Shown in pieces: positions 9,633 through 21,087 of a stretch of DNA of 64,000 nucleotides. Position numbers and translations under genes: made by a program. The notes below the pieces were generated by a model. It searched no databases and was not told the origin of the DNA. It worked only from the letters and a program-made list of their open reading frames with translations. Positions within the stretch are counted from its first letter, which is position 1; each line of letters opens with the position of its first letter. Source of the stretch: Lasiodiplodia sp. COLG20 (lineage: Eukaryota; Ascomycota; Dothideomycetes; Botryosphaeriales; Botryosphaeriaceae); the NCBI GenBank assembly GCA_009801085.1, contig VNWV01000002.1:1488001-1552000 (forward strand), written 5' to 3'.

Positions 9633-9741
9633 AATCAAACATTGTTGGGTAGCTGAAGTTAACGTCGGGACGAGTTTGTCTCAGCTTAAGTCTTACATCT
9701 ACGTCCGGACGTTAGCTTCAACTACCCAGCAATGTTCGATT
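9633..9741 (+). repeat. MITE-like inverted-repeat element, copy A
   Basis: Terminal inverted repeats of about 40 bases (9633-9672 and 9702-9741) differ at only a few positions. The arms contain AACATTG-TGGGTAG-TGAAG and end inward with CGTCCGGACG or CGTCGGGACG. About 29 bases of non-palindromic centre lie between. The element has no coding capacity, so by structure it is a small non-autonomous (MITE-like) element or a foldback sequence. Confidence 0.65.
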
Positions 9742-9771
9742 TTTCCACAGCGGCCATTCCTACGCGAATCT

Positions 9772-9842
9772 TTACTGACCCAAATGGGTAGGGTCCAGCG
9801 GGAACATCTCAGCATTTCCCGTCCGAGGTTCTCCAGCTTGCA
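9772..9842 (+). repeat. Duplicated block D, copy 2
   Basis: Homologous to 9438-9508. Here the block abuts the next inverted-repeat element directly, so block plus element appear to have been duplicated as a unit, followed by an insertion in copy 1 or a deletion in copy 2. Confidence 0.55.
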
Positions 9843-9843
9843 A

Positions 9844-9951
9844 AATCGAACATTGTCGGGTCGTGGAAGCCATCGTCCGGACGTATTTGTCTCAATTTAA
9901 GTCTCACATCTATCCGGACGTCAGCTCCAACTCCCCAACAACATCCAATTT
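9844..9951 (+). repeat. MITE-like inverted-repeat element, copy B
   Basis: Same orientation as copy A and about three quarters identical to it, including the centre (TTTGTCTCA-TTAAGTCT-ACATCTA). The inverted repeats are more diverged than in copy A but keep the GTCCGGACG core. Confidence 0.6.
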
Positions 9952-11300
9952 CCCCAGAAAAGTCTCGGGAAAGCAAAATTCTTTATCAGCTGCCGCACCA
10001 ACGCCAGCTGGGGACACGAAGCCGCGGCAGCAAACGACGACTTACCAAACGACGACGCCCACCCCCACCGCTCATCCATCCATCCATCCAACCAACTCCA
10101 CCTCCAAACCGATCCCTCACACACACCAACAACCCCGACCACACCTGCGCCTCAGCCGTCGACCCAGCCCATCCCCACTCCCGCAGTCCCGCACTCCCAT
10201 CCATTCCATCGCGCCGCCGCCGCCGCCACCGCCACCCCCGACGAGAGCCCTACAACAACCCGACACCCATCTCGAAAACCTCAGCCAGCATCAAGCCCCG
10301 ACGTCCAGCGAAGCTCCACGCGCCGCTCGCCCCGGCCAAGGCGCGGCGGGGGAAACGAACCGATATGCGAGTGACGCGACGGGAGTGCGCCATCATGCAT
10401 GCATGCATGCAGGCCGCCGCCGCCGCTGCGGGCCGTCGTTCGTTCGTTCGTTCGCCCCACACACACACACACACGCTGGAGCGAGCGCCCGGACACCAGG
10501 GCGCCGCGTGCACTCAGGCCGCCCTCTCCTCGCGGAACACCGACGATCGCATCTGTTAAAACAGCGGATTTACCCCATCCTTATCTATTTCGAAAGGGAA
10601 AAAAAAAGCGGAGTTGAAACGGAGCGGGCGGTGCGGAGGACGGTGTGCAAACAATATAATCGCGCAGACAGTGTGGTGCCGATCGAAAGCGTTTCCCCTG
10701 AAAAAAAAAAAGGCATTGTTTCCTCATGCATGCATTGCATGCATTGCACGCATTAGATTTGCCAAGAGGGAAGGAGAGAAACGCAGGTCTCGGCCAGGGA
10801 AAAAAGAACAAAGCGCATTGTAGTAGACGTAGGACCGCGCGTTGCGACGGGGATGCCGTGGTCGGCCTTGCTGCACGCAATTATATTAACCTTTTTGTCT
10901 CTCTCCTTTGACAAGCATTCTGTGTGCATTGGTTCCTGGTGCGCCCCCGCATCCGGGGCCTGATGACGAAGAGTAGGATTCTGATCAGCGCGCTATCTGT
11001 CTGAACCGCCCATCGAAGATCTCTGGTTCATCGACGTCGAACAGGAACCGATGTCCTAAATACATTCGGTAACGAGCAGCAGGAAACAAAAAAAGCCATC
11101 TAGGTAGAAGCGAAGGGTAGTGACAATCAAAAAAAAGTATTCATTTGCTGATACCAAAGGAAAGCATGGTAGACTCCGCCGTTTCATCCCGAACGCCATT
11201 CACATTATTGAGACCGTCATCTTTACCCAGTTGAACCGCAATCCCGTTTCATGAATCGATTTTTTTCCCCAGAAATTCATTCTGGCATGAATGAATCAGC
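9952..11300. other. Intergenic, microsatellite-rich
   Basis: It contains (CATC)n near 10072-10088, a TGCATGCATGCATG run near 10394-10410, (CGTT)n near 10437-10452, (CA)n near 10460-10474, and TGCATGCAT-type repeats near 10726-10750. A 297-residue plus-strand frame (9863-10756) crosses all of these and one MITE copy and is not credible as a gene. The right end holds the 3' flank of the gene at 11301. Confidence 0.55.
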
Positions 11301-12473
11301 TTACAGCTGGCGGTCCTCGATGCCCTCGTCATCAGCAGCAACAACCTCCTTTTCGGTGTAGACCGGGGGAGCCTCGGCGGGAATGTCCTCCTTGGTCAAA
11401 GCATCCTCCTCATCGGCAGCGACAGCGGTGTAGCCTCTGCCGCGCCTCTGCTGGAGCTTGACGTAGGTGTAAGCAATGATGCAGCCCAGCATCCAGCCCA
11501 AAGCGTAGGTAAAGGCGCCAATGGAAATGCCGATGGCGATGGGGATCATGATGCGGCCGATGGTAGCGAAGAAACGGGTCAGAGGGCTGCTGCGGTGGTG
11601 GCGCATGATGCCGTGCGGGCCGTGGTGGGGACGGTGGTGGTGGTGAGGGCGCTCCTCCTGGTCGGCCTCAGGCCTGGCGGCAGCGGTGTTGGGACGGCCC
11701 TTCATGCAGCCGCCCTTGACCTTGTCCAAACCACCCTTCATGCTCTGGATGCGGTCGGAAATCATTGCACGCCACTTGCACAGCACGGGCCAGCCCTGGC
11801 ACTCCTTGTCGTCCTGCTGCGGCTTGCTTCCGTGGATGGGAGCCGCGACGGTGATGGGCATGATGGAGATTTCGCCCTCAGGGTGCTTGAGCAGCTTGAC
11901 GGAGAGAGCCGGGACGCCGATGTGGTGGGCCTCCAGGGATGAGAGCTGCAGGGTCATGGGGATGAGTTCATCGCCATCCGAGCCGGTTACAGAAGGATCG
12001 ATCTCCAGGGCATAGGCTGAAATGCGGAGCGGCCTGTCGGTGTACTTTCCAATGTTGGCGCGGATGTCAGTCAGCGGGATGTCGGCCCGAACCTGGTAGA
12101 CAGGAATCGGCTCAGGAATAGTGTCGAACGCAGGCGGGTAGAGAGGAACGCCATTCAGTTCGACCTTGTGGCTGTCGACGACGGAGAAGTTCAGCAGCTG
12201 TGGCGATTATATTAGCATGCATGTTTCGCTGCGGGCGACCGGCGAATGACGTACCAGCGAGTTCTCAATCCCCTGCACCCACACCAGGTCCTCGTCGGAT
12301 GAGCCGGCAAACGGGCAGCCGGGGCAGTCGAGAGTCAGCAGCTGCGACGACGTGTCGACGAGGTTGAACTCGCGGTTGGGGAGGATGCCGTCGACGGTCG
12401 AGGGAATCAGGAAGGCTGCGGAAGGCGCGGCGAGAGCAAGGGTGGCGCAGAGGCCAAAAGCGTAGGACTTCAT
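11301..12473 (-). CDS. Signal-peptide, single-pass membrane protein (DUF7728-like, unknown function)
   Basis: Model complement(join(11301..12197, 12255..12473)), 371 residues; the 57-nt intron has GTACGT...CACAG ends and phase 0. The first true ATG is at 12473. Residues 1-20 (MKSYAFGLCATLALAAPSAA) form a signal peptide. A luminal or extracellular domain follows, containing LDCPGCPFAG. Next come a His-rich linker (RPHHHHRPHHGPHGIMRHHR, about residues 246-265), a long hydrophobic segment (about 272-307, IGRIMIPIAIGISIGAFTYA) and an acidic cytosolic tail. The architecture matches an uncharacterised ascomycete family I recall as DUF7728; that family name needs a profile search. The His-rich stretch could bind metal, which is speculation. 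Confidence 0.8.
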
Positions 12474-15027
12474 GGCGAGGTCCAAGACAGAAAAAGGTCA
12501 CGGCAGCAGGAGAACGACAGCACAGATCGGGGGCGAGCACAAAGGAAAGCGAGCGGGCAGAGAGATGTTTTGAAGTGTGGAGTGAGGGCTCAGACAAAGA
12601 AGGGCTGCGCTGCTTCCTTATGCGCCAGCGGGTAGTGCCTGACGCAGGCTTAGCTCCGGTCACGTGCGGGAGATACGCGTCATGGATGATCGTCGGTCGG
12701 TCCTAGCCACTATCCCCGCCGCAAGTCTTGATGGCCAGACGTACCCCCAAATCCCCTATGGCGTTTCACGACGCGTTTCATCGCCGCATGTTCATTCGTG
12801 CTGCTCGCTGCCGGCACGTTCGCGCTCATCTCAATCGCACCGCTCCCTTTCGCTGCGCTCCACTCTAGTTCGCCCGCCCCGCCAGGCCGCGCGGTTGCAC
12901 AGCGCCAGGCCTCAAATTGCGATGGGTCAACATTCGTCAACACACCTCTCAGCCTTGCGCCGCCTGCCCTGTGCGGGGCCAAGCGTACGTGGTCTTATCC
13001 TTATCGTCCGATGGGCTACCGGCCACCGCTGCATAAGAAGCTCATCCTCGACGTCTAAAATTCCCAGCAACCAGCCACTCGCTGAGGAGCATGCTTGGAC
13101 CCCTGTTGCTGATTCGCAGGCCCGAGTCCGGAAGCTCCTTCTCGGCCCCGGAGGCGGTACTTCTGGACGATAAGCTCAACCGTAACCGTTTTCGTTTTCG
13201 CGCCTTCTGCTTACTTTTGCTGCGCTAAACGTGTCGCCCATTTGCTCGTTCGTTTTCATCGGTTTTCCCGACGGCCCGCTTTCGCGGTTTCCTGCAGCGC
13301 ACCATGTTGTTCGGCATCTCCGACCACATCTCGGACTTAAGAAGAGCGAGCCAGCTGTTGCATGGTGTAGCCAGAAGATGATATTATCATTGTGGCTGGC
13401 GTTTTGACAATCAGCTCGATGTTCTGCTAAACTTTAGCAGCTTCATGACGTGCTATGACTTCATTGAGCCAAGTCGCTGTTTCAGCTTGGCATCGCGGCC
13501 TGGCGTTGCTTCTGACTTTCACCGTTTGAACTTTCGGCTCGCAATCGCCTATTCTTCCTCCTTTTTCCGCCAATTCCAGGGGCTGACCGCAGACCCTTGG
13601 ATGTCGATGTCCTTATAGGCTTGAGTTGCCCCTCAACCAGGTACTGAAGAGCTTCAACCGTGCTTCAAACGCTCCTGAAGAAACTGTACCCTTCGCGGCC
13701 CATGGACATGCGACAGACAACCTAATGCAGCAAATTTTCAAGCGGCCGCAGTCCCGCATGCGTTCCACATCACAACTGAACCTGCTAATGCTAGAGATAG
13801 TTATAATGTACCGTGCGGAGCCGCACGTTGTCGGTTTCTGTTTTTTCCCCTCATGAGAGACGCTGATCGGAGAGGGCACACGAACCTACTCCGTGCTTCA
13901 AGAGAAAAACCAACTGAAAGCTCCTGTCCGTGTAAGAGTTTCACTTCTCCGCTGCATATCGGCCCCGTGCACGAAGCTTCGCTACTAGTTGTCAAAGATG
14001 TCTACACTCAAACTTATAGCTAAGCTCCGCCCAGCATGACCCAGCGCCACATGCTAAAGACACGGTTTCCATATTAAGCATGGAGCTTTCACCTTACTCG
14101 TTCGCTCTATCTTGCCACCCGCTGGTAAATAAGCACTCAAACGCTGCCACCCCTGGTAGCTACGCGTAAACCCGCGCTGACGCCGCTGATTGCCGTACGT
14201 GCTGAAGGTCTCACTTGTACACGGTAGCTCCATGGGTGAATCCATGGGTACGTTTCCTGCTATTAGAGACGGTGGACTATCCTGGCAGTCTCATTTAAAA
14301 TTACCTTTTCGGGTAACTTCCGGTCGATTCCAGCTGCAGCTCGATGCCAACCATGCGGATGGCGGGCCGAGGCATGGACCGAGAGAGGGGAGAGGAGACA
14401 CGGGCGACAAGAAACGTGATCTTCCTCAGTGAGGGAGTCGATCACAAGTGCGGTGTTTCTCTTAAGTAGGTCATTATTATCTCGCAGATGAGGCGCATGC
14501 GACCCTTGCTGGACGCATGAACAATGCAACCCCTACCACCTCGAGCCAGTGCCACAAGGACCAACCTACTCATCACTAGCGCTTTTTCTCAACTCTAGTA
14601 TAGACGGATTAGTAGCCTGATTGGGCTAAGTTTTTGTTCTTTCGACGTGCGAAGATGAGACGTAGCGGCGGCTCGTGCGAAGGCCGTGCGGAGGGCCGAG
14701 CAGGGCAAGAGAAAAGTAGATGAGCGAACATTCGTGATTGGACTGTGAGTCTACTCTGTTGCCTGGAAAAGTTAAGCTAGTGTGGTCTTCCAGTCATAGC
14801 TATGTCGTGTCTCAGGCAGCACTAGACGTTCGCTGAGTCATTCATGTGTAAGGGACGGAGATGGCGTCGACATGAGCGAGACTGACGACGTGAAAATCAC
14901 AGAGCGGGCGCAGGCAGAAGATGAATATGTAGCAAGTCAATGGTGCTGCGAAAGTAAAGTTGTTTTTTTTTTAAAACAAAAAAGAATAGTCAAATGATCT
15001 GATCTGAATGGCTGCAGACATGGTAGC
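12474..15027. other. Long intergenic region without a recognised gene
   Basis: It holds the promoter of the gene starting at 12473, repeat R1 copy 2 and otherwise short non-coding frames. A 169-residue frame at 12664-13173 has no coding character. No RNA gene was recognised. Confidence 0.5.
14155..14234 (-). repeat. Dispersed repeat R1, copy 2
   Basis: Its reverse complement aligns with 3567-3644 over about 80 bases. Flanks are unrelated as far as can be read, so the conserved core may be only a fragment of the original element. Confidence 0.65.
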
Positions 15028-16146
15028 CTATTTCTGCGCCTCAACAATGGCCTTCGCAACAGCCGACCCCAGAGTTTCACTCGGCGGCGCCTTGATGAGG
15101 TCGTTGTCGCGGCTCTCGTAGAGCGTGCCGCCCTGCGTCCAGATCCTCCGCAACGTGAACAGAGCAGCGTACGGGACGCCCTGCTCCCAAGCCTCCTGCT
15201 CCGCCTTCTCGAGCTCGGGAAGCGGCGTGTAGGACACGTCCCACTTGGCGTCGGTCTGCCGCTCGTACTCGGCCAAGATCTCCTTCGGCGTGGTCGTGAA
15301 GGAGTTGACGATGAGAGCACGGTTGGCCGTGTTCTCCGGGTGCTGGAGCGCAGCCACCACAAGCTTGCCGACGCTGTCTCGAATCAGCACCACATATCGC
15401 AGAGCAAACAAAAAACAAAAGTAAGCTACTCACTCATCCATGGTCGTCAAGCTGATCTTTCCCTCCCCGTCACCCAGCAACGTGGCCTTCTTAGCCTGGA
15501 CATCGAAGCTGCCAGCGGTGGCGGCCGCGCTCTTCTGGATGTACAGATCCGCGTACGGCCCGGTCACGACGTACGTGTACTCGAGCCGCTTGACGGCGTC
15601 GGACTCGAGGTACGCGCGCACCTTCAGCTTCTGCTGGTGCGGCTTTTCGGTGGCCGACTGCGGGCCGTACTTGATGTCGGTGCCGTACTCGCTGGGGAAG
15701 AAGCGCTTGATGCTGGGCGACTGCTCGGCCAGCTTGATCAGGTTGATCTGCTCGGCGATGACGTTGCGCCCCACGGCGCTGACGACGGTGTCGAAGCCTG
15801 GAGGGATGATCAGCTCTTGTTGTGTTTCTTTTTCAAAGGGTGCATATGCTGGGGCCATTGGTTCGTTGCGAGGGGACACCACGAATGGAAAACAAACTGC
15901 GGGGTAGCACAGACCTTTGTAGACGTCGAGAATCTTGCTTTCGTCATTGAAGTCGCCGACGAAGACTTCGACGCCCTTTTCTTTGAGCGCTTGGATCTGC
16001 GCAGCCTTGTGCTCCACGGTGGCTGCGGATGTGTAGATGCCGATGCGCTTGAAGGGCGGCTGCGCATTCACCAGCGCGTTGGTGATATAGCGCCCAATGA
16101 CGCCAGTCGCACCAATGACGAGCACGTTCTCAGTCGGAGGGGCCAT
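15028..16146 (-). CDS. NmrA-like / isoflavone-reductase-like NAD(P)H-dependent oxidoreductase
   Basis: Model complement(join(15028..15373, 15434..15797, 15915..16146)), 313 residues. Intron 1 (117 nt) is in frame and splits a Gly codon (YK-G-FDTVV). Intron 2 (60 nt) restores the family motif TTMDDVGKLV. The Rossmann motif GATGVIGRY sits at residues 12-20. FFPSEYGTD and the overall length are typical of the atypical SDRs related to NmrA, isoflavone reductase and phenylcoumaran benzylic ether reductase, which bind NADP(H) in the cytosol. The substrate cannot be told from sequence; such genes are common in fungal aromatic metabolism or redox sensing. It is unspliced-open across intron 1, so annotation may wrongly retain it. 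Confidence 0.88.
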
Positions 16147-16686
16147 GTTTTGCTGTGAAGATTGGCTCTGAGAGTAAGGTTGCCGAAAGCTTTATAAGGA
16201 CCAAACGCCATGCTTATTGATCTTGCGACATACTACACGTGATGGCGATCCGGATTGTCGAATGTAGAAAGCGCGCCCTTCACAAGCCGAAGGGCGCCGG
16301 AAGTGGGGAAAATCGATCGTGGCCCCTCAGCCTCTTGCTGACCGAGGGGTGGGTCCCTCCACGATTGGAGCATGGACGCATCGCATTGCTTATAGGGGCA
16401 AAACACATTCACGTCCAGGGAGCAATTGTCATCCGAATGGATCATGTATTGATAAAGCTGGCTTGCGCCGCCATGTCCTTCATATCCATAAGCTTTGTAG
16501 AAACAAGCAGCATAACCGTCAAACTCCGGCCCAGCCCATAATCAGAAAGCAGAGAACCGTTCCCATGATGATATCCCAGCCATCGCTCCCATCGACACCC
16601 ATCCGCTGATGTAATTGACACGTGCGCCGGAACCAGAATGAGCTGCCACGATGCGCGAAAGCCGGTTGGAGGCGGAGACGAGGTGT
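16147..16686. other. Intergenic region
   Basis: It lies between the oxidoreductase start and the 3' end of histone H4. No gene seen; only short frames. Confidence 0.6.
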
Positions 16687-17285
<599 letters not shown>

Positions 17286-17432
17286 GTTGGCTTCGAGTGT
17301 TGTTGGAAGAGTAGAGTGTTGATGATAGTCGTGGACAAAGGCGTGGTGTTGATGTCACGCTGTTGGGCTGCGGATGGTCGGAAACGGTGAAAAGAGAGGA
17401 GAGGGGAGGGCGAGGGACAGCCGGGCGGTAGC

Positions 17433-17440
17433 TTTAAATA
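17433..17440 (-). promoter_or_regulatory. TATA-like element of histone H4
   Basis: On the minus strand TATTTAAA lies about 150 bases upstream of the H4 start codon, in a purine-biased region. Sequence match only. Confidence 0.5.
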
Positions 17441-18496
17441 GGAGGGCCGGGTGATTAGGTTGCGACTGCTGGAGCGAGGCGCGCTAGACCGGTTCGGGGG
17501 CGGTGGCCAGGCGCAGCGGCGACAGGAACATCAAAAAGCGCAGGCCAGAAAGGCGTGGGAAAGCAGGCAGCTTTCCAGCACTTGATAGCAGCCATTTCTG
17601 TGCTTTCCGCACTGCGCGGGTGACCGCCCGGCGAGCGCGCCGGCCCGCCCGAGGTTTCTCCGGCGCCCGAGGAACGCGAAAACGCGTCGCCCCAAAACAA
17701 CACCACGCCCCTCCGATCCGCCGCACCGCCCGCAACCCCGCCGATCATCGCTGCTGCATGGGCCCAAGCTCCATTGACTGTCATGAGCTACTTTATGCTT
17801 GCCAGCATGTTCCTGATTCTCGAACAACCCCAGGACCTTCTTGTGCGACAGCTGACTATATTGGCGACCTGAGTCACGGTACGAATATGGCTAACCACGT
17901 TGCCCGACATTTCAATCCACCATGTCGGATCCCGAAAATGATGGTTGCTCGCTTTCCACCATACCACCCTTGACTTTGTAGCGATCTCCGTACTGTATGT
18001 GTCTCTCCAGTGGACCAGCGACCCAGCGAAGCAGCGCGACCCCCGCTCTTTTTAAGTCAACGGGAAGTAATCCCAGCTGGAGGTGCGCGACAGTACCTAT
18101 CCTGCCGCCTCTGTCAGAACTTGGTCCAGAGCATATCATCAAAGTAGCGCTCTATCAGTGCTGCTGATCGAAGGCCTTAATTCGCAGGGCAAGTTTACCT
18201 GCAGCTCGCCGTCTGTAGGTGCGAACACGTGGGCCTCCGCTATTTCAACTCTCCTCCCAAGACGCCCCACGAACGCGACCTTCATTTTCCTTCGCCTCTT
18301 TACTTCCCATAGAAACTAACCCCATCCTCTATGGCTTTCTGAACGACCGGTCGTCATGCAGCAGACAAGTCTCTGTCATATAAGACAGCATCCTCACCCC
18401 CGAGCCTACCACTTTCCCCGCCGTTAATGCTCTCCTGCTTCTTGCTCGACACCCACAAGCTCCTGATAACGGCAACTACTCTCATCAATATTAATC
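17441..18496. other. Intergenic region
   Basis: Upstream of histone H4. Short frames only, and no H3 coding sequence on either strand. Confidence 0.55.
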
Positions 18497-18951
18497 ATGT
18501 CTCTTGTGCTTTCGAAAGATGACGTTTACTGGGAACTCTACGCAATGCTCGAACCCGTCAACCAAAAGAAAGAGAGAGTAACTTGCATAGGGCTTGCGCC
18601 ATCTAAAAGGGCGTACATGCAAGATCCTATTGGTTCTAGAGACCACGCTGACTTCTCCATTATAGACAAATAATGATCACTGATAAGGACGCAGCTAGGC
18701 CACTAACCGAATCTTGCATCCCGGAAGTGTGCTCCGAGGCGCATGTGAGCAAACGCAAGAGCCTTAGGAATCTATGCAGCATCTGCAAGAAAGGTGTAGA
18801 AACAACCCAGTCACGCTTTCTTGTATGATGCAAATCACGGTGCGGCGTGAATTACCATCGAAAATGCGGGGAGAATGCTCTCCTTCTCTACTGCATTCAA
18901 TCGTGCGTACAGCCTACTCTCCCACTTTTACCAACACTAACTCTGACGTAG
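18497..18951 (+). pseudogene. Broken paralogue of the downstream RING-finger gene
   Basis: From ATG 18497 a 58-codon frame (stop 18671-18673) matches the N-terminus of the gene at 21088: MSL-LS-VY, then VTC-G-APSK. A second frame from 18673 matches its RING region: H--KRKSL---C-IC, then after a TGA at 18826-18828 CKSRCGVNYHRKC, then a degraded last Cys pair. The TGA sits exactly where the intact copy has the Trp of TWCKAQC, so TGG became TGA. The Pro/Ser/Thr-rich middle (about 280 residues) is missing, and the two parts are in different frames. No GT...AG intron repairs both lesions. This is a decayed tandem copy. Confidence 0.75.
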
Positions 18952-21087
18952 CTGCACGAAATGAGCCCGCCCATGCCACCATGACTTAATGATCCTGTCA
19001 TCTACTCTTAACCACTAGGCCCTCTGCCCATACGTCAACCTCAACATTGCAATTTCTTTAGCGACACATTCTCTCCACGCGACGGCTGCCTTCTAAAGAT
19101 TCTCTTCAAAAAGCAATCAGATTGGCAGATCGGGTCGTCAGATTCTGGGCTCACGCCGGGCTTATCTATGCAGATTGTGATGCTGATGCCGATGACGGTG
19201 GTGATTGTTAAGTGCTTGGCAGACCTACTTAGGCTTCGTGTCAGAGATTGTTGCGTCCCGCTTTCTTTCTATTCTTTTAGCTTTATCTGTTATTAGCGCT
19301 CGAAGTATCTTCTTCAATTTCAATTATCTTTATGAGGCAGTGTTGGTCATCGCCATCAATCTGGATCAATAGCAGACACAATTATACCGGGCCGTGTGCT
19401 GTCGGGGAATGTACTATCAGCATCAAAGGGCCTAGATCTTCTTACTTCCTCAATCGCACAAAGCTAGAGGTAGATGCCACTGGCACCTTTTTGGTTTATC
19501 GTCGAAGGTACGTACATGCAGAGGCGCCCAATCATCTTTATGAAAGAGTGTTGGCCACCACTACCCAATTACGGGATCGAATGATTCTCCCCAGACCGGA
19601 AAGACCACCGCAGTCTTCCTTTCTCGAGGTGACACAAGCACTATGGCGGGTACGGGTGTATGGGAATCCGCTGATTTGGGGGCCAGACTGAGATTCTTGC
19701 GAACGGATTTGACTTCCCGTGGCCAACTGCCGGACAGCGTCCTGCGACCTATAGGTGCACTTCTCTGCAGGTACGGACACCTGGGCTAACCGTGTTAACG
19801 TTTATTCGTAGGTCTAGAGCTTGCTACCTCAGAGGTAACGAGATGTTTTGCGGAACTTATAGCTCGTGCCACTCGGAGTCAATACTGTTTCACGACGTAA
19901 TGTTCAGCTAGCCACCATTTCATGGCATTCGCTTACAGTCGATTATCTATGCAGCCTGGAGGAAACACCAATCATTTCCTTACTTGGCAACGGCCCGGCG
20001 CTTAATTGTGATCCTTCGCCAAGCCCAATCTTCTCCAGGTTGTTTCCTCCACCCCCATCAATATTTCAGCACATACTGAATTCTGCAGCAATTGAAAAAC
20101 ATCCGGTGGGGTCCTACCATCGAGAATGTTTCTATATTGGGTGTGTTCGTCTCGTCTGCCTGCTTCGCGGCGCTTGCGTGCTCAAGCACTTCGCTGTGCG
20201 GCGTAGAAACCCACCAGCACGTTTCATGGGTGCAGGGATCCGGGAAAACTCAGCCTTCATATCGTCACTCTACTTGCGAATGTGGCTGTACACCCTGCTC
20301 TGTATATTCTAGCACGCCAATTTCGAAATGACGTATACCTAATTAACTTTGGAGGTACATACGACAAGTAAGTCACACAAAGCCGCTGTTTTTGCAAACC
20401 GTCGGATTCCATCCCAAGGAGCGGGACGGTTCTTCGGCCGGCGCTAACATATCTCCAGCTCCAGTGGAAACATCTTTACAACTCATCAGCTCTCCATTCT
20501 ACTTCTTTCTACGTTTCAAAAAGCGTAACCCCGATGCAAAGGTTGCTATTCCTGTAAAGAAGATCTCGTGCGGATGTCTACCACTGTGCTGGGATTTCTG
20601 GCCCGGTCTTCAGCTTCCACTAGAACCGCATTTGTATGTGGCGCGGCATAGACCCCTGTCATTTTGCCGAAGGCAACAGGACGAAGTACAGCACAGCAGC
20701 CGTCAAAAGGTACGCTTGTCCACATAAGTCCATTACCCCTCTTATCATAGCCCAATCGGGCATGTTGAGATCATGTGTGCGGCGCGGCCGAGCGCTTAAC
20801 CCGGACGCCCACTTTCACACCGCCCATGGACAGTGGCTTTGTTCGGACTGTGGGAATGCTGCGCATGCCTGAGACATGGCTGAGCCTTAGGAATTACTCG
20901 TGCTTGCCTTGTCAGCCTTGCTGTGCCGCGTCGGAGAGCGTGCAAACGCGACTTATAACCGTCCCCCCGTCGCAGCCCCCAAGCATTTGCGGCGAGGACA
21001 ACAGCGACAACGGAGTTTCCGCCCTCCTTCAATTTGTTTCTTGTATTACCTTTAACCATTTTGCCGTTTGGCTCTATTTTTATCAGC
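18952..21087. other. Intergenic between the broken and intact RING genes
   Basis: AT-richer DNA with scattered short frames. A 119-residue ATG frame (19332-19691) has no recognised domain. No further RING-gene relic was recognised. The right end is the upstream region of the intact gene. Confidence 0.45.

Noticed and set aside
10393..10475. Short regular repeats as a CRISPR array
   Set aside because: They are simple microsatellites in a eukaryotic genome, without spacers or cas genes.
9863..10756. 297-residue plus-strand frame
   Set aside because: It spans a MITE copy and four microsatellites; low-complexity translation with no domain.
12664..13173. 169-residue plus-strand frame upstream of the membrane-protein gene
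   Set aside because: Promoter-region sequence with no domain, signal or splice logic.
15340..16158. 272-residue plus-strand frame opposite the oxidoreductase
   Set aside because: Antisense shadow of a well-supported NmrA-like gene.
18497..18951. Reading the RING relic as a functional small gene
   Set aside because: An internal stop at a conserved Trp, a frame change and loss of the last Cys pair cannot all be removed by one plausible intron.
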